Below, piece by piece: positions 39,941 through 49,132 of a DNA stretch of 64,000 nt; positions within the stretch are counted from its first letter, which is position 1; every line of letters starts with the position of its first letter. The position numbers and the translations under genes are program-made. Source of the DNA: Paraburkholderia sp. LEh10 (lineage in GTDB: Bacteria > Pseudomonadota > Gammaproteobacteria > Burkholderiales > Burkholderiaceae); assembly GCF_017814945.1 (NCBI RefSeq), contig NZ_JAGIPX010000005.1, positions 124,001 to 188,000 of the forward strand, written 5' to 3'. Below the pieces are notes generated by a model. The model saw only the letters and a program-made list of their open reading frames with translations, did no database searches and was not told the origin of the DNA.

Positions 39941-40320
39941 GGTCTTGCGATCCCCGAGGTCTTGTTGAAGTTCGAATTGACAGACGCATACCGCTTCGCG
40001 CAGCACTTTAGTCAGACGTAAGCTGCGCGTCAACAATCCACGCGATGACACATTGCGGCGCCAACACCATCTGGCCCAGCCTATCGCCGCAAGCAGCACG
40101 AGCCCCGCGCCGCCGAGCACGGGCTCACGCCACGCGACGAGCGCGATGAACGTGAACGCGCGGGCGCCGGCGAGCAGCGCGAATCCGGCGACAGCGCCCG
40201 ATGCCGCGTCGATCGCACGCTGCATGCGTTCGCACGCGGCGACGTTCAGGGTGACGACGTTCAGGGTAACGGCGCGCTCATGCATGGTCGTTCTCCTCTA
40301 TTTGGGACGACAGCGATGCA

Positions 40321-40689
40321 TCAGCGGGCGGCGGGCGCTTCGTCGATAAAGCCGGTGACGGCTTGCAGCCGTCCGAGCGCATCGACGACACCGAAATCCG
40401 AACCCTTCACGATCGACGCGCCCGACGGCGTCAGCAGTTCCCACGAGAAGCGCAGCCGGTTTGCGAAGCCGTCGACTTCCGACGTGCGGCGAAACGTGTG
40501 GTGCGCAAAGCGCTCATGAACGGCGCGAATCATCGCGTCGATGCCGTCGTGTCCATCGCCGGACAGGAGGGGATCGGCATACGCTGCGTCGTTCGCAAAG
40601 GTCGCCGCGATCAGTTCGCGGCGGCGGCCGGCGTCGGTTTCGTTCCAGGCGTCGAAGTAACGGTCGATCAATGCGGTGTGCGCGTTCAT
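40321..40689 (-). CDS. SnoaL/NTF2-like small protein
   Basis: 122 residues. LIDRYFDAWNETDAGRRREL, then FANDAAYADPLLSGDGHDGI and HHTFRRTSEVDGFANRLRFS, is the cone-shaped NTF2/SnoaL fold with its conserved YxxAWN start and a polar pocket (Asp, His). Such proteins can be small isomerases/cyclases or ligand binders. Usually they are annotated as nuclear transport factor 2 family. No operon partner is near. Confidence 0.82.
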   Translation of the reverse strand: MNAHTALIDRYFDAWNETDAGRRRELIAATFANDAAYADPLLSGDGHDGIDAMIRAVHERFAHHTFRRTSEVDGFANRLRFSWELLTPSGASIVKGSDFGVVDALGRLQAVTGFIDEAPAAR

Positions 40690-40907
40690 CAGAGACTCCT
40701 TCAGTCGGTGAATGATCGAGACGTCCGCCGTGAGCATCGCAATGGCGGCGGCCTCGGACTGAAGATTCGTCGATGAACGTGTGTGTGGCGATTACGCGGG
40801 AGGTAAAGATGCGGATGCACCAGCAACTTCAATGAGCGCTGGTGCCGGGGAAAAGAACGAGCGCAATGGAATCGAAGCGAAACTGAAAGCGGGATTCGAA
40901 GCGCGCG

Positions 40908-41162
40908 CTATGCCTTCGCGACACCGACTTCGTCGGCAAGCCGTCTGCCTTCGTCATAGCCCGCCTCGCGGGCCTCTTCTTCGCTGGGGAAGGTCGCGAC
41001 GAGCTCCTGAAAACGGCGGCTCTGTCCAGCGAGATGCGCATCGGCGCCATGCCGGCACACATAGCCGATGTAGTGCCACAAGGCTTCCTGCACATGCGGC
41101 CCATAAGCCGTGATGGGAAGAACCCAGACCTCCTGGCCGTTGTGCTCGATCTTGTCCCACAT
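40908..41162 (-). CDS. Small conserved-looking protein of unknown function
   Basis: 84 residues from the ATG at 41160-41162, next to the divergent MmyB-type regulator. WDKIEHNGQEVWVLPITAYG begins with strands, and FQELVATFPSEEEAREAGYD ends in helix. No family recognised. A further open stretch upstream to 41351 overlaps the regulator start and is not protein-like. Confidence 0.65.
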   Translation of the reverse strand: MWDKIEHNGQEVWVLPITAYGPHVQEALWHYIGYVCRHGADAHLAGQSRRFQELVATFPSEEEAREAGYDEGRRLADEVGVAKA

Positions 41163-41281
41163 GTTCGCCTCCGGAACGGTACCAAGGCTCTCCAGTATGA
41201 GCGCGTTTGACGGCGGCGGCGATTGGGGGCGTTCCCGTGTGGCGTTCCCCGTGGCGGTCCAGCCTGCTCTGCTTTCCGCCT

Positions 41282-41296
41282 TTACCTCGCAGGTAA
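41282..41296. promoter_or_regulatory. Inverted repeat, probable operator of the MmyB-type regulator
   Basis: TTACCT-CGC-AGGTAA, a perfect 6-bp palindrome with a 3-bp spacer, 35 bp before the regulator ATG. A helix-turn-helix dimer site; autoregulation is inferred. Confidence 0.6.
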
Positions 41297-41331
41297 TGGA
41301 ATCACGCCGAGGTTTGGCTATCATCGATGGC

Positions 41332-42198
41332 ATGAACACGCTCACCGCCACCCATCACGCGCCCGCGGGCGTCCCATCGATGAGCCGCACGGTCGGCGAC
41401 ATGCTGCGCGAATGGCGTCAGCGGCGCCGGATGAGCCAGTTGCTGCTCGCGTCCGAAGCGGAGATCTCGACGCGCCATCTGAGCTTCGTCGAGTCGGGCC
41501 GCGCGCTGCCCAGCCGCGAGATGGTCATGCATCTGGCGGAGCGGCTCGAAGTGCCGCTGCGCGCGCGCAATGCGCTGCTCGTCGCGGCCGGCTACGCGCC
41601 GCTCTATCGCGAGCGTCAACTGTCCGATCCGCAACTGGGCGCCGCGCGCGAAGCGATCGATCTCGTGCTGAAGGGTCACGATCCCTATCCCGCCGTGGCC
41701 ATCGACCGGCACTGGACCATCGTCGCCGCGAACAACGCGCTCGCGCCGCTGTTGACGGGCGCGAAGCCCGCGCTGCTCGAAGCGCCCGTCAATGCGCTGC
41801 GCCTGTCGATGCATCCGGACGGCATCGCGTCGCAGATCGCCAACTGGCACGCATGGCGCGCGCATCTGCTGTCGCGCTTGCAGCGGCAGATCGACGTGAG
41901 CGCGGACCCGACGCTCGCCGCGCTCCACGACGAGCTGGCCGCCTACCCGACGCCGCCCGGCGCCGAGCCCGCCGACGACAGCCACGCGTCCCTGCTGGAA
42001 CAGATCGCCGTGCCGCTGCGCCTGCGCACGGACCTCGGCGTGCTGTCGTTCTTCAGCACGACGACCGTGTTCGGCACACCCGTCGACGTGACGCTGTCCG
42101 AGCTGGCGATCGAGGCGTTCTTTCCCGCCGATCCGCAAACGGCCGATGCGCTGCGCAAGCTCGCGGACGCGCGCACGCCGTCCGCGGCGAATGCCTGA
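41332..42198 (+). CDS. MmyB-like helix-turn-helix transcriptional regulator
   Basis: 288 residues. N-terminal XRE-type HTH (LREWRQRRRMSQLLLASEAE, ISTRHLSFVESGRALPSREM) and a C-terminal MmyB-like ligand-binding domain (YPAVAIDRHWTIVAANNALA, PLTLRTDLGVLSFFSTTTVF-like region, VTLSELAIEAFFPADPQTAD), the latter PAS-like and lipid-binding in characterised relatives. The reference gene of this type usually sits beside a short-chain dehydrogenase; none is present here. GNAT gene follows after 9 bp and is probably co-transcribed. Confidence 0.88.
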   Translation: MNTLTATHHAPAGVPSMSRTVGDMLREWRQRRRMSQLLLASEAEISTRHLSFVESGRALPSREMVMHLAERLEVPLRARNALLVAAGYAPLYRERQLSDPQLGAAREAIDLVLKGHDPYPAVAIDRHWTIVAANNALAPLLTGAKPALLEAPVNALRLSMHPDGIASQIANWHAWRAHLLSRLQRQIDVSADPTLAALHDELAAYPTPPGAEPADDSHASLLEQIAVPLRLRTDLGVLSFFSTTTVFGTPVDVTLSELAIEAFFPADPQTADALRKLADARTPSAANA

Positions 42199-42207
42199 GG
42201 CTCGCGC

Positions 42208-42762
42208 ATGACGCGCGGCATCTCGATCCGACCGTTGGGCCCCGCCGACCGCGACGCGTTTTTCGCGCTGCGTCTGCGCGGGTTGAAAGCGCATCCCGCC
42301 GCGTTCGGGCAAAGCTATGAAGAAGCCATTGAGCGCGGCCCGGCGCAGCACGACGCGATGCTCGACGGCGCGCGGGCCGTGCACGGCGACGTTCTGCTGG
42401 GCGCGTTTTCGCCGCCGGACGGCGCGCTCGTCGGCACGGTCGGGCTGAAGCGCGAGACGCGCCACAACGAACGGCACAAGGGCTACGTGATCGGCATGTA
42501 CGTCGCGGACGAGGCAGCGGGACGCGGAATCGGCCGCGCGCTGATGGCGGAGCTGCTCGCGCGCGCCGGACAGATCGACGGATTGCGGCAGGTCGCGTTG
42601 CTCGTCACGAGCTCGAACGGTTCGGCCCGCGCGCTGTACGAATCGCTCGGCTTTCGCGTGTACGGACAGGAGCCGGACGCGCTTTGCATCGACGGCGCGT
42701 ATCACGATGCCGAGCTGATGGTCCGCTTCGTTCACGCGCAGCCCGCGCCTCGCGGCGAATGA
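42208..42762 (+). CDS. GNAT-family N-acetyltransferase
   Basis: 184 residues. ISIRPLGPADRDAFFALRLR begins the fold; VIGMYVADEAAGRGIGRALM holds the acetyl-CoA pyrophosphate-binding motif (R/Q-x-x-G-x-G/A). LLVTSSNGSARALYESLGFR is motif B with the usual Asn and Tyr. Substrate unknown. The gene overlaps nothing and ends 92 bp before the oxygenase. Confidence 0.88.
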   Translation: MTRGISIRPLGPADRDAFFALRLRGLKAHPAAFGQSYEEAIERGPAQHDAMLDGARAVHGDVLLGAFSPPDGALVGTVGLKRETRHNERHKGYVIGMYVADEAAGRGIGRALMAELLARAGQIDGLRQVALLVTSSNGSARALYESLGFRVYGQEPDALCIDGAYHDAELMVRFVHAQPAPRGE

Positions 42763-42854
42763 CAGAGCAAGACCCGGACTGTGCGCACGCGTCCCGGTGC
42801 GTACACTGGGCGGCATCGACATCGCTGATGCCATCACGCCACAGGGAGCCGCTC

Positions 42855-43661
42855 ATGCAGGACGCAGCCTTCGATACGCAAGCCACGCTCTTCGGCCACG
42901 AGCCGCCCGCGCGCCAGCACGGCCGCAAGCCCGCGCTGGCGATTACCCCGGCACATTCGATCGGGCAGCGCATCGATGCAATCGACTGGACGCGCGCCGC
43001 GAGCGATCTCGACGCGCACGGCTGCGCGATGCTGCAGGGCCTGCTGAGCGGCCACGAATGCAGCGCGTTAAGTGCGCTGTATCCGCGCGACGATCTGTAT
43101 CGCAGCCGCGTCGTCATGGCGCGGCACGGCTTCGGGCGCGGCGAATACAAGTACTTCGACTATCCGCTGCCCGGCATCGTCGGCGCGTTGCGCGCGTCCG
43201 TCTATCCGCATCTCGCGCCGCTCGCGAACGCCTGGAATGCGTCGATGCACATCGACGTCCGCTATCCGCCGACGCACGCCGCTTTCCTGCGCCGCTGCCA
43301 TGACGCGGGGCAATCGCGCCCGACTCCGCTGATCCTTCAATACGCGGCAGGCGACTACAACTGTCTGCACCAGGACCTGTACGGCGAGCATGTCTTTCCG
43401 ATCCAGCTTGCGATCTTGCTGTCCGAGCCCGGCAAGGACTTCGAAGGCGGCGAGTTCGTGCTGACGGAGCAGCGACCGAGGATGCAGTCACGCACGGAAG
43501 TCGTGCCGCTGCGCCAGGGCGACGCCGTGCTGTTCGCCGTACATCACCGGCCCGTGCAAGGGACGCGCGGCGCATATCGCGTGAACATGCGGCATGGCGT
43601 GAGCCGGCTGCGCTCGGGTCATCGGCATACGCTCGGCATCATCTTTCACGACGCCAGCTAA
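42855..43661 (+). CDS. 2-oxoglutarate/Fe(II) oxygenase
   Basis: 268 residues. The iron triad is visible as His172-x-Asp174 in NCLHQDLYGEH and a distal His in FAVHHRPV (230/231); Arg242 in GTRGAYRVNMRHGVS would bind 2-oxoglutarate. FEGGEFVLTEQRP is a conserved part of the double-stranded beta-helix. It resembles a family of prolyl-hydroxylase/AlkB-like proteins often placed near DNA-repair genes, but the substrate cannot be inferred. Confidence 0.82.
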   Translation: MQDAAFDTQATLFGHEPPARQHGRKPALAITPAHSIGQRIDAIDWTRAASDLDAHGCAMLQGLLSGHECSALSALYPRDDLYRSRVVMARHGFGRGEYKYFDYPLPGIVGALRASVYPHLAPLANAWNASMHIDVRYPPTHAAFLRRCHDAGQSRPTPLILQYAAGDYNCLHQDLYGEHVFPIQLAILLSEPGKDFEGGEFVLTEQRPRMQSRTEVVPLRQGDAVLFAVHHRPVQGTRGAYRVNMRHGVSRLRSGHRHTLGIIFHDAS

Positions 43662-44538
43662 GCGGCTGTCGTGGCCGTGCCAATGTCGCCGGAACCCGCT
43701 ACCTATCACGATGTCTGCGGCCGCTTTGGCGGGCCGCTACGCGCCTCGCCGACGAATGCCGGCTGGGAGACCTCGTCGGGGCCATCGCGGCGGGCTGATG
43801 GCCGGGCTAAAGGCCCCGGCTGGCTCCGGTTGTCAAATAGCCGTCTGTCCAATCGCATCGTGTCAGGCAGCATCAACGATCGACATGGCCCCGCCGGAGC
43901 CGTTGCCACACAACATGACAGGCGTGCGCCCATGCCCCTGCTTGGGTTGAAAGCGGACGCTCCAGTTCGGCCCGGCGACACACCGGTACAAATTTCGCCG
44001 GAAGCCTGTAACAACTCCGGCCGAAGCCGTTACAAACCCGTCGCCATTTGTAACTGCCAATTCGTCCTTTCCGTTACATTCGGGTTATCCCTGGGACCTC
44101 GGCCCGCCGTCGCATTTTTTACCTTCCGCTTTTGCCTTTTCTTTCTCCCGCCTTTCTAAATTCATTTCGCTTTTGCATAAGCCGAGGTTGTGCGTCCTAT
44201 TCGGAAAGTATTGTGTCAAGCCTTATGTGATAAGGGTTTCCGAGGAGCCCGCCGCAAACGTTTTCCGCCTGCATTGCGATTATGACGGCGACATGAAAGA
44301 CTTACCGAATTCCTGTTGTTTTGTCGTATCTTTTTTTTGAGAAAGGAGTTGATTTCTGGAAATCCTGTTCATACAATTCCGCCCAAGCTGTTACGAAATG
44401 TAACGGCTTGTATCAAAGATTGGCTGGATGTGTCGACGCACCAACTTGACGCCGGAGATCTTCAGTGTCCGGCGGGGCATAAGACCATAACGGCAGAAAA
44501 TGCCGACAGAGAAATTCGGGGCTTCGGAAACACAAAAA
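43662..44538. other. Long upstream region of flhDC without a gene
   Basis: About 875 bp. From 43.9 kb it becomes AT-rich. It holds several GTTACA/TGTAAC motifs (44007, 44029, 44049, 44073 and the inverted pair 44390-44404) and pyrimidine-rich tracts near 44120-44160. Short ORFs (for example 44316-44549) have no protein features. It is presumably the flagellar master-operon control region. Confidence 0.7.
44007..44404. promoter_or_regulatory. GTTACA/TGTAAC motif cluster upstream of flhD
   Basis: Hexamers TGTAAC at 44007 and 44049, GTTACA at 44029 and 44073, and the palindrome GTTAC-GAAAT-GTAAC at 44390-44404. The first four fall within 72 bp, and 44029-44054 forms GTTACAAA-N10-TTTGTAAC. These could be sites for a dimeric regulator of flhDC. 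Confidence 0.5.
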
Positions 44539-44859
44539 ATGGACCGTAGCAGCGAGACGCTGGATTCTATCCGCGAAATCAACTTGTCTTACATCATGCT
44601 CGCACAACGCATGTTGCGCGAGGACAAGGCAGTCGGAATGTTCCGCCTGGGCTTGTCATCGGAGCTGGCCGATATTCTTGCCGGGCTGTCGCTCGCGCAG
44701 ATCGTCAAGCTGGCCAGTTCCGATCAGCTTTTATGCTTTTTCCGCTTCAACGACCATACGATGCTGTCGGCGTTGACCCATACCTCCCGGCACGCAGAAG
44801 TGGCATCGACACATGCCGCCATCCTGCTGGCTGGACAACCCGCAGAGCAGTTCGCTTAA
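44539..44859 (+). CDS. flhD: Flagellar master regulator subunit FlhD
   Basis: 106 residues. LDSIREINLSYIMLAQRMLR, then EDKAVGMFRLGLSSELADIL and AQIVKLASSDQLLCFFRFND, is collinear with E. coli FlhD. FlhD joins FlhC in a heterohexamer that activates class 2 flagellar promoters. The ATG at 44539 matches the family start; an ATG 13 codons upstream has no Shine-Dalgarno. flhC starts 17 bp after its stop. No other flagellar gene is in the window. Confidence 0.93.
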   Translation: MDRSSETLDSIREINLSYIMLAQRMLREDKAVGMFRLGLSSELADILAGLSLAQIVKLASSDQLLCFFRFNDHTMLSALTHTSRHAEVASTHAAILLAGQPAEQFA

Positions 44860-44876
44860 ACCACAGAGGGACTGCC

Positions 44877-45503
44877 ATGCTGAAAAAGAGCCTCACCGAA
44901 GACGCACAGGAAGTGTTCCGCGCAATCGCGCTGATTGAACTGGGCGCGCGCATGCAGGTGCTCGAAAGCGAGTTGACGCTGTCGCGCGACCGGATGATCC
45001 GGCTGTACCGCGAGGTGAAGGGCGTATCGCCGCCGAAGGGCATGCTGCCGTTCTCGGCGGACTGGTACATGACGTGGCTCGCGAACATCCACGCTTCGCT
45101 GTTCTACAACACGTATCTGTTCCTGAAGAACGAGGCGCGCTGCTCGCACCTGGACGCGCTGACCAAGGGTTATCGTCTGTACCTCGAACATTGCCGTCAT
45201 AGCGACACGGAGCCCGTGCTCGATCTGACGCGCGCATGGACGCTCGTGCGTTTCTTCGACGCCGAAATCCTGCAACTGACGCCCTGCTGCCGTTGCAGCG
45301 GCAAGTTCGTCGCGCACAAGCACGACCTGCAGCACAACGTCGTGTGCGGCGCTTGCCAGCCGCCGTCGCGCGCGGGCAAGACCAAGAAGGCCGCTGCTGC
45401 TAAGCGCGAAGCGCAGCCGCAAGTCACGCTCGCGCCGCAGGTTGCCGACGATGTCGAAGTACTCGAAGAACAGGTCATGGAGGAAGCTGCGCTCGCGGCC
45501 TAG
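44877..45503 (+). CDS. flhC: Flagellar master regulator subunit FlhC
   Basis: 208 residues. IALIELGARMQVLESELTLS, GVSPPKGMLPFSADWYMTWL and the C-terminal zinc-binding CCRCSGKFVAHKHDLQHNVV followed by CGAC (four Cys) are FlhC hallmarks. The Ala/Lys/Glu-rich tail after about residue 165 is longer than in enterics. FlhC contributes most DNA contacts in the FlhD4C2 complex. A terminator follows about 45 bp downstream. Confidence 0.95.
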   Translation: MLKKSLTEDAQEVFRAIALIELGARMQVLESELTLSRDRMIRLYREVKGVSPPKGMLPFSADWYMTWLANIHASLFYNTYLFLKNEARCSHLDALTKGYRLYLEHCRHSDTEPVLDLTRAWTLVRFFDAEILQLTPCCRCSGKFVAHKHDLQHNVVCGACQPPSRAGKTKKAAAAKREAQPQVTLAPQVADDVEVLEEQVMEEAALAA

Positions 45504-45548
45504 CTCCGCGCATCGCACAGTCCATCCGAAGCAACGCATTACGCTTTG

Positions 45549-45577
45549 AAGCCGGTCTCACGAGACCGGCTTTTTTT
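45549..45577 (+). terminator. Terminator after flhC
   Basis: GCCGGTCT-CACG-AGACCGGC followed by seven T. Further T-rich CCCGCTTTTTT repeats follow to about 45630. Confidence 0.92.
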
Positions 45578-45671
45578 CGCCCGCTTTTTTTGCCCGCTTT
45601 TTTCGCGTTGTTTTTTGCCGCTGCTTTTCGATCAGACCCGGGTTCGCGGCTCGCGGCCCCCGGTCGGGCAG

Positions 45672-47000
45672 TCAGCCGGCAAAGCCCAGCGTCTGCACCA
45701 CCAGCCAGATATTCGCCGCGCTGATCACGGCAAACAGCGCCCACGCGATGATGCGTGTCGGCAGCCGGTTCGCGAATTCGCCCATGAGCGCACGGTCGCC
45801 CGTCATGCGGATCAGCGGATAAAGCGCGAACGGCAGTTGCAGGCTCAGCACCACCTGGCTTGCGACGAGCAATTGCCCGACCGCGCCGTTGCCGAGCATC
45901 TGCACGCCGACGAGGGCGGGAATCAGCGCCAGTGCGCGCGTGATGAACCTGCGCTGATAGCACGGAATCTTCAGCTGCAAAAAGCCTTCCATGATGACCT
46001 GCCCGGCGACGGTGCCCGTGAACGTCGAGCTTTGTCCCGACGCGAGCAGCGTGATCGCGAACAGCACGGCCGCGAATCCCGTGCCGACGATAGGCGCGAG
46101 CAGCCGGTACGCGTCCTCGATTTCGGTGACTTCGGTGTGGCCCGTCGAATGAAACGCCGCGCCTGCCAGAATCAGGATCGCCGCGTTGATCAGCAGCGCG
46201 AGACAGAGCGCGACGATCGTGTCGATGCGAGATAGCGAAATCGCGCCGGCGAGGCCCTCGCGATCGCGCTTGACGGCGCGCGTCTGCACGACGGACGAAT
46301 GCAGATACAGGTTATGCGGCATCACCGTCGCGCCGAGAATGCCGATCGCGAGATACAGCGGCTCGCGCTCGCTGACGGCCTGCCATGAAGGCACGAGCCC
46401 TGCCGCGACGGACGGCCAATGCGGCTTCACGAGCGCGAGCTCGATGATGTAGCCGACGCCGATGGTCGCGATCAGCCCGAGCATGATCGCTTCGAGATCG
46501 CGGAAGTTCTTGCCCTTGAGCCCGAGCACGATCAGCGTGTCGAATGCAGTGAGGATCACGCCCGCCGTCAGCGAGCATTTGAACAGCAGGTGAAACGCGA
46601 GCGCGCCGCCCAGCACTTCGGCGAGATCGCAGGCGATGATCGACAGCTCGGCAAGCAGCCACTGAAAGCGCGCGACGCCCGGCGAGTAACGCGTGCGCGA
46701 CAGTTCCGCGAGATTGCGGCCCGTCGCGATGCCAAGCCGCATGCTCAGGCACTGCAGCACCATCGCCGCGACGCTCGACAGCACGACGACGAACAGCAGG
46801 CTATAGCCGTAGCGCGAACCGGCTTCGATGTCGGTGGCCCAGTTGCCCGGGTCCATGTAACCGATCGACACCAGCAAGCCAGGGCCCGCGAATTGAAAGA
46901 TCTTCTTCCAGAAAGGCGCCGACTGGGAGACGGCGACGGTGCCCTGCACCTCGGACGGGCAGAACGGCGCGGTTGCTGTAGTAGGTAGTTTGAACTGCAA
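45672..47000 (-). CDS. mntH: NRAMP-family Mn2+/Fe2+ transporter
   Basis: 442 residues, about 11 spans. Span 1 has the metal-binding DPGN (51-54, in GYMDPGNWATDIEAG) and span 6 has ATVMPHNLYLHSSVVQTR. The start is a TTG at 46998-47000: an in-frame stop lies three codons upstream, and GAGGTGA is placed about six bases before the TTG. A GTG at residue 19 is the only other candidate. It imports manganese with protons at the inner membrane. It stands alone. Confidence 0.9.
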   Translation of the reverse strand: MQFKLPTTATAPFCPSEVQGTVAVSQSAPFWKKIFQFAGPGLLVSIGYMDPGNWATDIEAGSRYGYSLLFVVVLSSVAAMVLQCLSMRLGIATGRNLAELSRTRYSPGVARFQWLLAELSIIACDLAEVLGGALAFHLLFKCSLTAGVILTAFDTLIVLGLKGKNFRDLEAIMLGLIATIGVGYIIELALVKPHWPSVAAGLVPSWQAVSEREPLYLAIGILGATVMPHNLYLHSSVVQTRAVKRDREGLAGAISLSRIDTIVALCLALLINAAILILAGAAFHSTGHTEVTEIEDAYRLLAPIVGTGFAAVLFAITLLASGQSSTFTGTVAGQVIMEGFLQLKIPCYQRRFITRALALIPALVGVQMLGNGAVGQLLVASQVVLSLQLPFALYPLIRMTGDRALMGEFANRLPTRIIAWALFAVISAANIWLVVQTLGFAG

Positions 47001-47063
47001 TGCCGGTCACCTCGAGGTCGATCAACCGCGGCTGAACCGCCAAGGCGGCGCCGCGAAACGCCC

Positions 47064-48266
47064 TCAAGTGTACAAAGAAACCTCCGGCAATGTCCCAAGA
47101 AGGGCGTAGCGCCCGACGTCGCGCACGCGATAGTCGACGGGGTCATGCAGCGTGTGCACGCGCGCGTTGCGCCAGAAGCGGTCGAGCGCGAGCGGCGCGA
47201 GCGTCGCGCGCGCGCCGCATGCATCGAAGAGCGACTCGCTCACGTCGAGCGCCGCGCGGTGCGCGTGAATCTTCGCCTCGGATACTGCGAGCGCGACGTG
47301 CGCGCGCGTTTCGGCTGTCAGCGCTTCGCCCTCGTTCCATGCATCGTCGAGCGCGAGCGCGGCGCGTGTGGCGAGCGCATGTGCGCCAACCACTTTCAGA
47401 CGCATCTCGCCGAAGCGCTGAATCAGATAAGGATCGTCGAGTGCATTCTCGACGCCCGAGCTGATCCAGGGCCGCCCGTGCTTCGACACATAGCGGCGCG
47501 CTTCTTCCAGCGCGCCCTGCGCGATGCCGACGAACAGATTCGTCAGCACGAGTTGCGAGACGAGCGTGCGCAGCGTCGCGCGCGGTGTCGGCGGCTTCTC
47601 CGAACGATGCAGCACTTCATCGGCTTCGACCTTCACGCGTGTGAACGACACGCTGCCGCTATCCGTCTGGCGCTGGCCGATCGGGTCCCAGTCTTCGTTG
47701 ACGGTGATGCCGGCGCGCGCGGTCGGCACGACGGCGAACATCGGCTTGCCCGTTTCAGGATCGTGAGCGGATACCGTCATCATCTGCGAGCCGCGCGTGC
47801 CCGAGCAAAAACCTTTGACGCCGTCGAGCAGAAAGCCGCCGTCGTCCGTTGCGCGTGCAAGCAGACGCGCGTCGAGGGGATTCACCGCGTTGCCCCACCA
47901 CCAGCGCGCATCGACGGTGCCGCGCAGATAGCGCGCGCGCTGCGCGCCGTTGCCCCACACATCGACGCTCACGATCTGCAGGTACTGAAAGCCCAGCAGA
48001 TGCGCGAGCGCACTGTCGACGCGCGCAATCGCGCGAATCGTCTCGTACACGTCAGGCCAGCGCGCGCCCGCGCCGCCGAATTCGCGCGGCACGGCCAGCG
48101 TGAGCAGGCCTGCATCGGCGATCCACTGCTTTTCCTGCGCCGCGTGGCCGCCCGCACGGTCGCGCGCGGCGGCGCTCTCCCGCAGCGCCTCGATCAGCGC
48201 GTGCAGATCGCGCGCGGGCTGTGCAACGCTGAGCCCCGGTGCCGCGGGAATGCGTGGATCGTTCAT
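47064..48266 (-). CDS. Acyl-CoA-dehydrogenase-fold flavoprotein, SfnB/DszC-like
   Basis: 400 residues. LTLAVPREFGGAGARWPDVY and ALAHLLGFQYLQIVSVDVWG are the N-terminal helices; GVKGFCSGTRGSQMMTVSAH and DWDPIGQRQTDSGSVSFTRV the middle sheet. This subgroup includes DszC and SfnB, flavin-dependent monooxygenases in sulfur acquisition, rather than true acyl-CoA dehydrogenases: the usual catalytic Glu region differs. It is the last gene of the operon and overlaps the ferritin-like gene by ATGA. Confidence 0.82.
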   Translation of the reverse strand: MNDPRIPAAPGLSVAQPARDLHALIEALRESAAARDRAGGHAAQEKQWIADAGLLTLAVPREFGGAGARWPDVYETIRAIARVDSALAHLLGFQYLQIVSVDVWGNGAQRARYLRGTVDARWWWGNAVNPLDARLLARATDDGGFLLDGVKGFCSGTRGSQMMTVSAHDPETGKPMFAVVPTARAGITVNEDWDPIGQRQTDSGSVSFTRVKVEADEVLHRSEKPPTPRATLRTLVSQLVLTNLFVGIAQGALEEARRYVSKHGRPWISSGVENALDDPYLIQRFGEMRLKVVGAHALATRAALALDDAWNEGEALTAETRAHVALAVSEAKIHAHRAALDVSESLFDACGARATLAPLALDRFWRNARVHTLHDPVDYRVRDVGRYALLGTLPEVSLYT

Positions 48267-49105
48267 GCCGTCTCCGTTTCGGCGGGTATCGACAACGGCG
48301 CGAGCGAACTCAGTGTCGACGGATCACGGCCGGTCAGGCGGCCTAGAATTTCGCGCCGCCAGTCGTCATAGATTGCAGGGTATGCCGCGATGTCCGCGCC
48401 GAAGACCAGCGCTGTGTGCGCGTATTCATCGTGCAGATAGCCGTCGAGGCGGCGCTGCGCTTCGTCGTCGGCAGCGACGATGGCTTCGATCAGCGCGTCG
48501 CGCCGCGCGGACGGCGTCGCAGCGAGCCTCGCCTGCCACCATTGAACGATCTGCACGCGATGCCATTCCTCATCGGGACGTATGCGGTTTTCGCCATGCT
48601 CGCGCATCGCGGGATCGGCGATCGTGCCCGTCTTGCGCTGAATCCAGAGCTTCGCGAGGATGTGCAGTTCGTAATGCCATTCGAACGCGAGAAAGCCGGC
48701 CAGGTCGCGCACCGCGAGATCGCCGATCCGCTTCCAGTGCTGCGCGACGAGCGCCTGCACTTCGGGTAACGGATCAACGCCCGTCAATGCAATGATCCGC
48801 TCGCGCGCGATCGATGCATGCGCGCCATCGTCGCCGAGCTGTCTCGCAAGGATCAACTGGAAATGAGGATCGTCGGCAAAGAGCGTGTCGATAGCACGGG
48901 CAACCACCTGTACGATGAAAAGATCGTGCGACGCCATGCGCGTGTAGTAGTCGCGCACGGCATTCAGTTCGCGATCGTTCTGCGGCGCGCGCGGCGGCGC
49001 GGCCAGCTTGTCCGGAAAGTCGGGCACGTGGCGCCGCGCGACCTCGATAAACAATCGCTCTTCGAAATCCGAGCTCCACTGTTGCGGAATGAATTCGTGT
49101 GTCAT
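48263..49105 (-). CDS. Ferritin-like protein with probable diiron site, unrecognised
   Basis: 280 residues, mostly helical. Four candidate metal-ligand motifs are spaced as in ferritin-like four-helix bundles: DGAH (93-96), EWHYELH (142-148), DEEWH (178-182) and HDEYAH (225-230). I cannot name a family with certainty; relatives of the PaaA/AurF type of diiron oxygenase share such ligands. It is embedded between a methionine-type ABC permease and an SfnB-like flavoprotein, so it may oxidise the same imported substrate. ATGA overlap with the gene after it and 27 bp from the permease. Confidence 0.62.
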   Translation of the reverse strand: MTHEFIPQQWSSDFEERLFIEVARRHVPDFPDKLAAPPRAPQNDRELNAVRDYYTRMASHDLFIVQVVARAIDTLFADDPHFQLILARQLGDDGAHASIARERIIALTGVDPLPEVQALVAQHWKRIGDLAVRDLAGFLAFEWHYELHILAKLWIQRKTGTIADPAMREHGENRIRPDEEWHRVQIVQWWQARLAATPSARRDALIEAIVAADDEAQRRLDGYLHDEYAHTALVFGADIAAYPAIYDDWRREILGRLTGRDPSTLSSLAPLSIPAETETA

Positions 49106-49132
49106 GGCAGTGCTATGTGTTGTTGTCGGACT

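Noticed and set aside
39941..40285. N-terminal extension or separate membrane protein upstream of the gene at 39614
   Set aside because: Open frame with one hydrophobic stretch but no Shine-Dalgarno, an internal direct repeat and unusual composition; not enough to call a gene.
44316..44549. 77-codon ORF in the flhDC leader
   Set aside because: No Shine-Dalgarno, overlaps flhD in another frame and has no protein-like pattern.
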